Below, one piece after another: positions 42,717 through 50,455 of a stretch of 64,000 nucleotides of DNA. The stretch is from Christensenella massiliensis (GTDB lineage: Bacteria; Bacillota; Clostridia; Christensenellales; Christensenellaceae): NCBI GenBank assembly GCA_900155415.1, contig LT700187.1, positions 744,001-808,000 of the forward strand, read 5' to 3'. The notes under the pieces are model-generated. The model did no database searches. It was given only the letters and a program-made list of their open reading frames with translations, and was not told the DNA's origin. Position 1 is the stretch's first letter, and each line of letters begins with the position of its first letter. The position numbers were made by a program, and so were the translations under genes.

Positions 42717-43967
42717 TCACACCACCAATCCGCTGTCTTTCACAAGCTGTTCCAGATCATATTCGTGTCCGCACTCCGCACGCATCTTTTCCATCATGGA
42801 AACGACGCCCGCATAGCCGTAATGCTCGCCGTCCGCCGCAATTGGGACCACATGAGGCGAGCCTGTGAAATAGGCCGCTTCAAATCCGATGCACAGGTGC
42901 TCTCTGCTGCCCGCGATCTGCCCCGGCATGGAAAAATGCTCGGGCTGAACGATTTTGACCTCGCGGTGGTTTTTTAAAATCCATTCCATGTCACCGCGCT
43001 CCACGGGCAGGCATTCCGACGTATAAACAGTATCTACCCGAAAGCCGTATTCCAGCAGCAGGCGCGCCAGTCCAAAGGGGCGGTAGGTCGCCGCGTAATC
43101 GATGGAAACGGGCCGCCCGGCAAGGGCTTTGAGCGTCTCGAATATTTTTTCCTCCGCCCGCTGCCGCTCCCGCGAAAAATCCGGCGCCGGAATGCCAAGA
43201 CTGCCGCACAGCTCCGCCGCGCCGCGCTCGATCTCATCAAAGGAATAGCTGACCGGAAAATATCCATAGCCGATCCCTTTGCGCAGCTTCATCTGCTTGG
43301 CCGCATAAAGCGCGAGCGGGGAGGTGATGATGTTGAACCGACTTTTTCCCATCTCTTGGAACGCGTCGAACGTTTGGTATTGGCTGATGTGCCGTGTCTC
43401 GATCCCGTTCTGCTTCAGCCAGCCGATCAACTCGTTGTCCGGCTCGATGGCAAGATTGCTGCCGATGAAATTGACCGCGTCGTCTTTTTTCTCCGCCTCC
43501 CCGGTGAGGGAGTAGATCGTATCCTGTATGGTAACGGCCGGCGGCGCGGGACCATCCCCCGTGATCGGGTTCATAAAGCATACGATGGTCTTCGTTTCGG
43601 GATATTTTTCGTTCAGCGGCGCGAGGAACGCGTCGTGGTCCGTCCCGAGCAGGTTATCGATACACGTCACGAAGATCATGAACACGCGCGGACGGGGCTC
43701 CATTTTTCCGAGCAGCCCGTCTACGCTCTCAAGGATCAGCGCTTCATAGCTTCCCGAAACGATGTCCGCCTCGCGGATCGGGAGCCACGAGATACGGTCG
43801 TCGATCTTAAGCTCCATGGAAGAGAGCATGATATGCCGCATGCATGCCGACGGTCCCACAAAAAGCTGATAGCTCTCCGGCACCTGCATCGCCATGCGCA
43901 CGATGCTCCATCCGCCGCGCGCGGGCGAGGAATATTGAAGCGTTCTTACAAAGCTGCATTCAGACAT
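42717..43967 (-). CDS. Nitrogenase component 1-like subunit (NifD/NifE/BchN-like)
   Basis: The 416-residue protein has the superfamily layout: [14 protein letters not shown] (Cys42), then [18 protein letters not shown] (Cys102), the position where NifD/NifK have T-x-C...GDD. No cysteine lies between them, so the middle Fe-S ligand found in NifD is missing. A second Rossmann-like domain includes [22 protein letters not shown] ribosome-binding site, AAGGAGGG, lies inside the end of the NifH-like gene, which overlaps by 8 bp. It would pair with the subunit encoded at 41567-42715. It is too short and too different to be a genuine MoFe-protein subunit. Confidence 0.85.
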   Translation of the reverse strand: MSECSFVRTLQYSSPARGGWSIVRMAMQVPESYQLFVGPSACMRHIMLSSMELKIDDRISWLPIREADIVSGSYEALILESVDGLLGKMEPRPRVFMIFVTCIDNLLGTDHDAFLAPLNEKYPETKTIVCFMNPITGDGPAPPAVTIQDTIYSLTGEAEKKDDAVNFIGSNLAIEPDNELIGWLKQNGIETRHISQYQTFDAFQEMGKSRFNIITSPLALYAAKQMKLRKGIGYGYFPVSYSFDEIERGAAELCGSLGIPAPDFSRERQRAEEKIFETLKALAGRPVSIDYAATYRPFGLARLLLEYGFRVDTVYTSECLPVERGDMEWILKNHREVKIVQPEHFSMPGQIAGSREHLCIGFEAAYFTGSPHVVPIAADGEHYGYAGVVSMMEKMRAECGHEYDLEQLVKDSGLVV

Positions 43968-44730
43968 CGGCTCTCCCTCCTTCGCATATCTTCAGCACAC
44001 GGTCCGCAAGCTCCAGATATTCGCGGGCCATACTGCTGTCCGGGAATGCCTCCACCACCGTTTTTCCCTGCTCCTCCGCGCGCTGGACGTCGCCGCTGCG
44101 CGGTATCGTCTTTACGACCTGCGTGCCCGCCTCCCGCGCGAAGTCTTCCACCAGCTCTTCCTCGCGTTCCACGTTGCGCGCGTTGAGTATCACGCCGCCG
44201 AACGATGCGTAACCCCGGTTTTTGAAATTCCCGATGGCAAGGGCGATGTTCGCCGCCGCATAAAGCGCCATCTTTTCGCCCGACGTCACGACGAAAACCT
44301 CATCCGCGTAGCCGCCGCGTATCGGCATGGCAAAGCCGCCGCATACCACGTCGCCGAGAACGTCATACAAAACGATGTCCGGCTTGAATCTCTCATACGC
44401 TTTGAGCTCCTCCAATTTTTCGAACGCCGTGATGATCCCCCGGCCGGCACAGCCGATCCCCGGGGTAGGGCCGCCCGCTTCCACGCACAGAATGCCGCGA
44501 TAGCCCTCTTCTACGATGTCCTCCAATATGACGCCGTCCCCTTTTTCGCGCAGCGCATCCAGCACCGTGCGCGGCTTTCTGCCGCCCAATAGGTTCTGCG
44601 TGGAATCCGCCTTCGGGTCGCACCCGATCTGCATCACCCGCAGCCCCTTTTGCGCGAACGCGGCCGACAGGTTGGAGGCGGTCGTCGATTTCCCGATCCC
44701 GCCTTTTCCATATAAGGCAATTTTTATCAT
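43960..44730 (-). CDS. NifH/BchL-like Fe-protein ATPase
   Basis: The 256-residue protein has the P-loop [15 protein letters not shown] (residues 7-21), CDPKADST, and the two cluster cysteines in GIGCAGRGI (Cys94) and [16 protein letters not shown] (Cys130). As a homodimer it should bridge one 4Fe-4S cluster and deliver low-potential electrons with ATP hydrolysis. It is the first gene of the operon, and its products are two component 1-like subunits and an ABC importer. No nifB, nifE, nifN or nifV is present, so nitrogen fixation is not supported. Tetrapyrrole, F430-type or sulfur-compound reductases are the closest known alternatives. Confidence 0.92.
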   Translation of the reverse strand: MIKIALYGKGGIGKSTTASNLSAAFAQKGLRVMQIGCDPKADSTQNLLGGRKPRTVLDALREKGDGVILEDIVEEGYRGILCVEAGGPTPGIGCAGRGIITAFEKLEELKAYERFKPDIVLYDVLGDVVCGGFAMPIRGGYADEVFVVTSGEKMALYAAANIALAIGNFKNRGYASFGGVILNARNVEREEELVEDFAREAGTQVVKTIPRSGDVQRAEEQGKTVVEAFPDSSMAREYLELADRVLKICEGGRADV

Positions 44731-44759
44731 ACTTTTCTTCCCCTTTTGGCATAGATAAT

Positions 44760-44775
44760 GTTAGCTATAGCTAAC
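44760..44775. promoter_or_regulatory. Palindromic operator 1 of the nitrogenase-like operon
   Basis: GTTAGCTATAGCTAAC is a perfect 16-bp palindrome, 30 bp upstream of the NifH-like start in the leader. The same half-sites occur at 44827-44842. Confidence 0.7.
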
Positions 44776-44826
44776 TTTAAAGCAAAGAATAAGGGCTCTC
44801 TATGAGCGCCCCTTTCCCCCTTTTTT

Positions 44827-44842
44827 GTTAGCCGTTGCTAAC
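44827..44842. promoter_or_regulatory. Palindromic operator 2 of the nitrogenase-like operon
   Basis: GTTAGCCGTTGCTAAC has the same GTTAGC-N4-GCTAAC half-sites as operator 1. It covers the positions just after the predicted transcription start. Its design recalls DtxR/IdeR-type metal repressor sites, which is only an inference. Confidence 0.7.
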
Positions 44843-44850
44843 CGTTGATA

Positions 44851-44879
44851 ACTTTACCATCTTTTTTCAGGCCTGTCAA
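44851..44879 (-). promoter_or_regulatory. Promoter of the nitrogenase-like operon
   Basis: On the minus strand TTGACA (44874-44879), a 17-bp spacer and TAAAGT (44851-44856) predict a start near 44844, next to operator 2. Confidence 0.6.
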
Positions 44880-44943
44880 CAGGATTTTTCTTTTTTCGGT
44901 CTTTTCCGTAGCTTTTTGCGCGCGGCATTTTTCTGCATCCATG

Positions 44944-44976
44944 AAAAAAAGGCGCTCCGCCCTGCGGCAAAACGCC
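44944..44976 (-). terminator. Terminator after the PHP phosphatase gene
   Basis: On the minus strand GGCG...CCGCAGGGCGG...CGCC forms a nested stem followed by TTTTTTT, 13 bp past the stop codon at 44989. Confidence 0.7.
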
Positions 44977-44988
44977 CATAGATGCCGT

Positions 44989-45807
44989 TCAAAATTTTTC
45001 CAGCGGCACGAACTCCGGCTTCCGCGCGGCAAACCGGCACACATACCGTACGCCGCATGCGCGCATATATTCCACTGCGTCCGCGAACCGCCAGCCGACC
45101 CGCTCCGCCACATGCGCATCGCTCCCGAGCGTCACGACCTCGCCGCCCAGCTCCACATAGCGCCGCAAAACGCTTGCCGCAGGCGTCGGCCAGCCGTATA
45201 CGGCATAGTTGCTCGTATTTACCTCGATCCCTTTTCCGCGCCCGATCACAGAGCGGAAAACGGCGTCCAGAAGCTCTGGAAAATCCTCATATCCAAACGG
45301 CGTCCTGTCATCCAGCGTCTCGATATCCGGCAGATATTTATCGAGATAGCCAATGTGCCCGACTACGTCGAAGTCGTCGAAATGCTCGAGGTCATACAGC
45401 ATCTCCTCCAAATATTCCCGCTGCGCCTGCCGCAGGGTCTTGCCCTCGAAGCTTTCTCCGAAATACGGGTCTTTTTCCTTGATCGTGTGCTGGGAGGCGA
45501 TGATAAAGTCAAATTCATGCCCGCGCACGTCCGCCGCGATCTTCTTAAGCGAGCCGGGCATCAGCGAAAGCTCCGCCCCCCGCCGTATCACGATGCCGGG
45601 AACACGCTCCCGCGCCTTGCCGAGCTCTCTTTCATAAAGCCCGTAATGGAGCCCGGGCATGGGCTCCGGATAGGGATAATCGATCTCCTGATGCTCGGTA
45701 AAACAGATCTCCGTAAGCCCCTTTTCCCTTGCCGTCATGGCAATGCGCACAGGGCTGTCGTATGCGTCGTGGGATACGTTGGAATGAATGTGGTAATCGA
45801 ACATCAT
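44989..45807 (-). CDS. PHP-domain histidinol-phosphatase-type hydrolase
   Basis: The start ATG 45807 follows GAGGAAGCC; the longer frame from 45861 has no site. The 272-residue protein has PHP metal-binding motifs: DYHIHSNVSHDAYD at the N-terminus, FTEHQEIDYP, RRGAELSL, ASQHTIKE and GSDAHVAERVG near the end. It belongs to the HisK/HisJ-type histidinol-phosphatase family, which uses a trinuclear metal centre to hydrolyse phosphate esters. No other histidine-biosynthesis gene is near, so the substrate may differ. It diverges from queT. Confidence 0.87.
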   Translation of the reverse strand: MMFDYHIHSNVSHDAYDSPVRIAMTAREKGLTEICFTEHQEIDYPYPEPMPGLHYGLYERELGKARERVPGIVIRRGAELSLMPGSLKKIAADVRGHEFDFIIASQHTIKEKDPYFGESFEGKTLRQAQREYLEEMLYDLEHFDDFDVVGHIGYLDKYLPDIETLDDRTPFGYEDFPELLDAVFRSVIGRGKGIEVNTSNYAVYGWPTPAASVLRRYVELGGEVVTLGSDAHVAERVGWRFADAVEYMRACGVRYVCRFAARKPEFVPLEKF

Positions 45808-45880
45808 GGCTTCCTCTCTTTCACTGTCCGGCGCGCGGCCCCCGCGCCCGCCTATCCTCATTATACCGGGCGGGGCGTTG

Positions 45881-45910
45881 TTGTCAATCGCCGCCCGGTT
45901 GTGCTATACT
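45881..45910 (+). promoter_or_regulatory. Promoter of queT-LOG
   Basis: TTGTCA (45881-45886), an 18-bp spacer and TATACT (45905-45910) precede a leader of about 35 nt. No preQ1 riboswitch pattern is seen in it. Confidence 0.55.
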
Positions 45911-45951
45911 GTATCGTGTTTTAATTTTTGGAACAGATTGGAAGATTTGTT

Positions 45952-46443
45952 ATGGAAAGACCATCGAAAACGCGGTTCATCTGCGAGACCGCCGTGATCG
46001 CCGCTATCTACGCGGTCGTCACCCTGCTGCTCGCCCCGTTTGGGTTCCTGCAGTTTCAGGTGCGCGTGTCCGAGGCGATGTGCGTGCTTCCCTTTTTTAC
46101 GCCCGCGGCGGTGCCCGGCCTGTTTATCGGCTGCCTGATCGCCAATCTTTTCGGCTCGGGAACGCTGGGGCTGATGGATATCATCGTGGGGAGCCTTGCG
46201 ACGCTGCTCGCCGCATTCGTCACATGGAAGCTGCGCGGCAGAAGCAAGTGGCTGCTTCCCCTGCCGAGTGTTCTTGCAAACGCATTTCTCGTGTCGTGGA
46301 CGCTCAGCGTGATGCTCGGCCTCCCCTACTGGATGAACGTCCTGACCGTAGGGATCGGACAGGCGATTGCCTGCTATGCGATCGGTATGCCGCTGTGGTT
46401 CCTTTTGAAGCGGTATCAGAAAAATATATTCCAGAGGATATGA
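45952..46443 (+). CDS. queT: QueT-family queuosine precursor transporter
   Basis: The ATG at 45952 follows GGAAGATTTGTT. The 163-residue membrane protein has the QueT pattern: ETAVIAAIYAVVTLLLAPFG, then LQFQVRVSEAMCVLPFF, GLFIGCLIANLFGS and MDIIVGSLATLLAAF. It should be the substrate-specific S component of an ECF importer for queuosine precursors such as preQ0 or preQ1, used for tRNA modification. The ECF energising module is not in this window. The LOG-family gene starts 4 bp after its stop, in the same unit. Confidence 0.87.
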   Translation: MERPSKTRFICETAVIAAIYAVVTLLLAPFGFLQFQVRVSEAMCVLPFFTPAAVPGLFIGCLIANLFGSGTLGLMDIIVGSLATLLAAFVTWKLRGRSKWLLPLPSVLANAFLVSWTLSVMLGLPYWMNVLTVGIGQAIACYAIGMPLWFLLKRYQKNIFQRI

Positions 46444-46447
46444 AACG

Positions 46448-47032
46448 ATGAAAAAGATCTGTGTATTCGGCTCTTCCTCCTCCGTAATTGAAAAGACCTA
46501 TCTCGACGCCGCCTACCGCCTCGGCGAGCTGCTGGCGGAAAACGGCTGGGAGCTCGTGTTCGGCGCGGGCACGATGGGCATGATGGGCGCCGCCGCACGC
46601 GGCGCGCACAGCCGCGGAGGCCGTGTGACGGGCGTGATTCCCGAATTTATGAACGTTCCGGGCATTCCCTATGAAAAATGCGACGAGCTGTTCGTTACGC
46701 CCGATATGCGCATGCGCAAACAGAAAATGGAGGACCTTTCCGACGGCTTCATTGCCACGGCGGGGGGGTTCGGCACATTTGAGGAGCTGTGCGAGGTCGT
46801 CACCCTGAAACAGCTCAAGCGTCATAAAAAGCCTATTGTGATCCTCAATACAAACGGATTTTTTGACGAGCTGCTCGCCATGTTCGAAAAAACGGCTGCG
46901 CTCCGCTTTGCAAAAAGCGAGGCGCTCGGCGTATATGCAGCCGTGGATACGCCCGAGCAGGCGATCGAATCGATTCTGAATTACCACTATACGGAGACAG
47001 GCGACAAATGGTTCACACCGGAAAGTCCGTGA
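46448..47032 (+). CDS. LOG-family (TIGR00730) nucleotide phosphoribohydrolase
   Basis: The 194-residue protein has the LOG Rossmann-like fold: KKICVFGSSSSVIEKTYLD at the start, GAGTMGMMGAAARGA, then the conserved nucleotide-binding motif TAGGFGTFEELCEV (family PGGXGTXXE) and MRMRKQKMEDLSDGFI just before it. Members cleave nucleoside 5'-monophosphates such as AMP or cytokinin ribotides, releasing the base and ribose 5-phosphate. The usual Pro of PGG is Ala here. It is cotranscribed with queT. The physiological role in bacteria is unclear. Confidence 0.88.
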   Translation: MKKICVFGSSSSVIEKTYLDAAYRLGELLAENGWELVFGAGTMGMMGAAARGAHSRGGRVTGVIPEFMNVPGIPYEKCDELFVTPDMRMRKQKMEDLSDGFIATAGGFGTFEELCEVVTLKQLKRHKKPIVILNTNGFFDELLAMFEKTAALRFAKSEALGVYAAVDTPEQAIESILNYHYTETGDKWFTPESP

Positions 47033-47103
47033 GCCGGCGCTTTGCCTGTACGGGGATGCGGAAAACGGAACGGCCGGACTGATTCCGGCGAAAGGCGGAC
47101 CTT

Positions 47104-48009
47104 ATGGAAAATCTACCTATGAGCTTCAAGACCATGTTCCGAAGATCGGGAATCGTCTATAAACGGAATTTCAGCAGGCTGTTCCTGCCTCTGCTGCTTT
47201 TCCAGCTCGTGCTGCTCGTCCCGCTGATGTTTTTTACCATGCCGGGAACGGTCTCGGTCGCGCGCTCCCTGCTGCTCACGCTGTCCCGCGCGGGCAGGAG
47301 CGGCCTTTCGAGCATCGGCGCGATGCTCTCTGTCGTCGCGGGCGTCGCCGTTTTCGTATCTCCTCTGATGGTCTCGAATGTCGTCTATGTGATACATAGC
47401 GACTATATAGGCAGGACCGTGACCTTTCGGGAAGCCGCCGCACATGCGCGGCGCCGGTATGGCGGCATGCTGCGTTCCTACTTTGCCGCGATCGCGCTGC
47501 TCGCCCTGCCTGTGGCGGGGATCGTTCTTGCAATCATAGCGATCGTTCTGCCCGGCGGAGTTCCCGTATCTGTTTTGTCTGCGGGGCAGCTCGCGGGGAT
47601 CGTCGTCCTCGCCCTCGCGGCCCTGCTGCTGTTTTTCGGCATCGTTTTTCTTCCCTATACGGTCGCGGTGGAGGGAAAACACGGGTTCGCCGCCGTCCTC
47701 AGCTCCTACCGCTATGCGTTTCTCGGCAACTTTTGGAGCAATTTTACGCGCGTCCTTTCCGCGGCGGTCATCGTGGGGCTTGCCGGTATGCTGGTGAATT
47801 GGCTGTCCCGGCTGCCGTTCCGGGAGCTTTACGACCTGTATCTCGCGGACCCGATGCTGGCGCTTCAGGACCCTCTGATGATCTTTGTGATCCTGCTGGC
47901 GCTCGCGGCGATCGTCGTCGGCACGTTCGTATTCCCGTTCTGGTATGCGTTTACCTATCATACCTACCGGAATGCGAAATGGGAATATGAGAGAAAAAAA
48001 GGAGCATGA
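47104..48009 (+). CDS. Six-helix membrane protein of unknown function
   Basis: The 301-residue protein has a short cytoplasmic amphipathic start (SFKTMFRRSGIVYKRNFSRLF) and about six long hydrophobic segments near 26-46, 75-105, 120-155, 160-190, 210-232 and 258-285. The pattern, with LSSYRYAFLGNFWSNFTRVL between helices 4 and 5 (key YRYAFLGNFW), resembles DUF975/YciC-like or glycerophosphodiesterase membrane-domain proteins. The ribosome-binding site GAAAGGCGGACCTT fits the ATG. No catalytic motif is visible. It ends 80 bp before the ACT-domain gene and may be unrelated to it. Confidence 0.7.
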   Translation: MENLPMSFKTMFRRSGIVYKRNFSRLFLPLLLFQLVLLVPLMFFTMPGTVSVARSLLLTLSRAGRSGLSSIGAMLSVVAGVAVFVSPLMVSNVVYVIHSDYIGRTVTFREAAAHARRRYGGMLRSYFAAIALLALPVAGIVLAIIAIVLPGGVPVSVLSAGQLAGIVVLALAALLLFFGIVFLPYTVAVEGKHGFAAVLSSYRYAFLGNFWSNFTRVLSAAVIVGLAGMLVNWLSRLPFRELYDLYLADPMLALQDPLMIFVILLALAAIVVGTFVFPFWYAFTYHTYRNAKWEYERKKGA

Positions 48010-48089
48010 ACCAAGGATCGGTCCGGCGCACGCCGCCATACCGTCTTTGGCTTCCTTATTTTTATGACTGAGTGAAAAGGAGTAATGAT

Positions 48090-48362
48090 ATGAGAGCAAT
48101 CGTAAGCGTACTCGGGCAGGACAGGCCCGGCATCATCGCCCACATCTCGCACGCGCTTTATGAAGCGAACGCGAATATCCTCGACATCACGCAGACCGTC
48201 CTGCGGGACGAGGTGTTCGCTATGACGATGCTTGTGGACCTCAGCGCGGTCAGCACATCCTTCGGAGAACTGAAAGAGCAGCTCACCGCGGCGGGCGCGA
48301 AAATCGGCGTCGAGGTGCGCCTCATGCGTGAAGAGATCTTCAAAAGCATGCACAGGGTCTGA
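48090..48362 (+). CDS. ACT domain-containing protein (UPF0237)
   Basis: The ATG at 48090 follows AAAAGGAGTAATGAT, so the frame from 48072 is not used. The 90-residue protein is one ACT domain: RAIVSVLGQDRPGIIAHISHALYEANANILDITQTVL (key DRPGIIAHIS), then FAMTMLVDLS. ACT domains bind amino acids and regulate metabolic enzymes. It is found next to the PFL-like UPF0210 gene in many Firmicutes and Archaea, as here 117 bp downstream, which suggests a joint function that is not yet known. Confidence 0.92.
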   Translation: MRAIVSVLGQDRPGIIAHISHALYEANANILDITQTVLRDEVFAMTMLVDLSAVSTSFGELKEQLTAAGAKIGVEVRLMREEIFKSMHRV

Positions 48363-48479
48363 GCGGCAAATGCCCGGCGGGCGCCGTGCGGGGCGTGTTT
48401 TTGTACCGCGCGTTCCCGGCGCCGGGCCGTTCTATCCGCAGGGCATTCCAGCATTTTTATTGTGATAAAGGGGTTTTTT

Positions 48480-49832
48480 ATGATAGATCAAAAGGATATT
48501 TTAAAAACCATAGACATGATCGCGCGGCAGAATCTCGATATCCGCACGGTCACGATGGGCATCTCGCTTTTCGACTGTGTTTCAGACGACGCGGACGTGT
48601 GTGCCGGACGGGTGTATGACAAAATCACGCGCCGGGCGGCGCATCTTGTGGAAACGGGGGAGGCCATCGAAAACGAATTCGGCATCCCGATTGTTAACAA
48701 GCGCATTTCCGTCACCCCCATCTCCCTCATTTCTCAGGGCTGCGGAGACTATGTGAAGTTTGCCCGCGCCATGGACAGGGCCGCGCATGAAACGGGCGTG
48801 GATTTTATCGGCGGCTATTCCGCATTTGTGCAGAAGGCTGCGACGGAGGCGGAGGCACGGTTCATCGATTCCATCCCGCAGGCGCTCAGCGAAACGAAGA
48901 TCGTCTGTTCCTCCGTCAATGTGGCGACGACGCGGGCGGGCATCAATATGGACGCGGTCCGGCGCATGGGCGAGGTCATTAAAGAAAGCGCCGAGCGTAC
49001 CGCCGCGGAGGGCGGCATGGGCGCGGCAAAGCTCGTGGTGTTCGCTAACGCGGTGGAGGATAATCCGTTCATGGCGGGCGCGTTCCACGGCACGGGCGAG
49101 GGAGACTGCGTCGTCAATGTGGGCGTTTCCGGCCCGGGCGTGGTCAAGGTCGCGCTTGAAAGCAAAAAGGGGCAGCCGTTCGATGAGGTCGCCGAGACGA
49201 TCAAGACGACGGCGTTCCACATCACGCGCATGGGCCAGCTCGTGGCGCGGGAAGCAAGCAGGAGGCTCGGCGTGCCCTTCGGCATCGTGGACCTTTCGCT
49301 CGCCCCCACCCCGGCCATTGGCGACAGCGTCGCCTATATCCTCGAGGAAATGGGCCTCGAAACGTGCGGCGCGCACGGTACGACCGCTGCGCTCGCACTC
49401 CTCAACGACGCGGTGAAAAAAGGCGGCATCATGGCGACCTCCCATGTGGGTGGGCTTTCAGGCGCGTTCATCCCGGTCAGCGAGGACGCGGGCATGATCC
49501 ACGCCGCCGAAACGGGCGCGCTTACTCTGGAAAAGCTCGAGGCCATGACGTGCGTATGCTCGGTCGGTCTCGACATGATCGCCCTTCCCGGCGATACGCC
49601 CGCGGAGGTGCTTTCGGCAATCATGGCGGACGAGGCGGCGATCGGTATGGTCAATACCAAAACGACGGCGGTGCGCCTCATTCCCGTACCCGGCAGGCAG
49701 GTGGGCGACTATGTGGATTTCGGCGGGCTTTTAGGCCGTGCGCCCATCATGCCCTATAATCAGAATTCTCCTAAGGAGTTCATTGCCCGCGGCGGGCGTA
49801 TTCCCGCGCCTCTGCACGCGCAGCGGAATTAA
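48480..49832 (+). CDS. PFL family protein (UPF0210/DUF711)
   Basis: The ATG at 48480 follows AAAGGGGTTTTTT. The 450-residue protein has the UPF0210 pattern: [27 protein letters not shown] (key [12 protein letters not shown]), [25 protein letters not shown] and GRAPIMPYN near the C-terminus. The fold is related to pyruvate-formate-lyase-like barrels, but the glycyl-radical loop is absent. No activity has been assigned to this family to my knowledge. It is paired with the ACT-domain gene, and a terminator follows 18 bp later. Confidence 0.92.
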   Translation: MIDQKDILKTIDMIARQNLDIRTVTMGISLFDCVSDDADVCAGRVYDKITRRAAHLVETGEAIENEFGIPIVNKRISVTPISLISQGCGDYVKFARAMDRAAHETGVDFIGGYSAFVQKAATEAEARFIDSIPQALSETKIVCSSVNVATTRAGINMDAVRRMGEVIKESAERTAAEGGMGAAKLVVFANAVEDNPFMAGAFHGTGEGDCVVNVGVSGPGVVKVALESKKGQPFDEVAETIKTTAFHITRMGQLVAREASRRLGVPFGIVDLSLAPTPAIGDSVAYILEEMGLETCGAHGTTAALALLNDAVKKGGIMATSHVGGLSGAFIPVSEDAGMIHAAETGALTLEKLEAMTCVCSVGLDMIALPGDTPAEVLSAIMADEAAIGMVNTKTTAVRLIPVPGRQVGDYVDFGGLLGRAPIMPYNQNSPKEFIARGGRIPAPLHAQRN

Positions 49833-49850
49833 AGCGGCACGGCAGGCGCG

Positions 49851-49888
49851 GCGTCCGCCTCCTTTTTTGCGGGAAGCGGACGCTTTTT
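49851..49888 (+). terminator. Terminator after the PFL-family gene
   Basis: GCGTCCGC and GCGGACGC form an 8-bp stem followed by TTTTTG. Confidence 0.7.
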
Positions 49889-49944
49889 GCAAGGCGCCGT
49901 GTGCGCGTTTGATGCGCTTGCGTCTCAGGACTGGGGGAAACGTT

Positions 49945-50373
49945 ATGGAATATAAAAGATTTGAAAATACTATCATCGTACGGCTCGACAGGGGCGAGGA
50001 AATATTGGAGCAGATGGAAAAGCTCGCCCTCCGGGAGCACATTCAATTGGCGGGCGTTCAGGCGCTCGGCGCGGTCTGTGAATTTACGGCCGGCGTATTT
50101 GACACAAGGGAAAAGAAATTTCTTGCGAACGATTTTCGCGGCACCTTTGAGATCGTATCGCTCACCGGAACGATCGATACGATGAACGGCGCGTTCTACT
50201 GCCATCTGCACATGAGCGCGGCGAACGAAAGAGGAGAGGTGTTCGGCGGCCATCTCTCCCGCGCCGTCATAAGCGCCACCTGCGAAATGGTCGTCACGGT
50301 CATAAACGGCAGCGCCGACAGGCTGTACGATGAGCAGACCGGCCTGAATCTGCTTCAATTTCCGCGCGTTTAA
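49945..50373 (+). CDS. PCC/DUF296-domain DNA-binding-like protein
   Basis: The ATG at 49945 follows GGGGGAAACGTT. The 142-residue protein has the PCC fold: FENTIIVRLDRGEEILEQM (key VRLDRGEEI), LAGVQALGAVCEFTAGVFD, and the conserved FYCHLHMSAANERGEVFGGHL (key CHLH and GGHL). Plant AT-hook proteins carry this domain, but bacterial stand-alone forms are of unknown function. The histidines of CHLH and GGHL likely bind metal. It stands alone between the PFL-family gene and pepF. Confidence 0.85.
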   Translation: MEYKRFENTIIVRLDRGEEILEQMEKLALREHIQLAGVQALGAVCEFTAGVFDTREKKFLANDFRGTFEIVSLTGTIDTMNGAFYCHLHMSAANERGEVFGGHLSRAVISATCEMVVTVINGSADRLYDEQTGLNLLQFPRV

Positions 50374-50408
50374 GCGGTAAAATATTTTTAACTTCACAAA
50401 AACGGCGT

Positions 50409-50414
50409 TATAAT
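50409..50414 (+). promoter_or_regulatory. -10 of pepF
   Basis: TATAAT lies 42 bp before the pepF ATG. The -35 region (TTTAAC, 16 bp upstream) is a weak match. Confidence 0.4.
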
Positions 50415-50455
50415 AGAAGTATAAATCTGTCCGGCAGGCAAAAGGAGCGAGCATT

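Noticed and set aside
43960-44730. Nitrogen fixation (nifH)
   Set aside because: The ATPase is NifH-like, but the component 1 subunits are short, lack a full P-cluster ligand set, and no nifB/E/N/V is nearby.
45911-45951. preQ1 riboswitch ahead of queT
   Set aside because: The leader is only about 35 nt and lacks the C-rich pseudoknot partner of preQ1-I.
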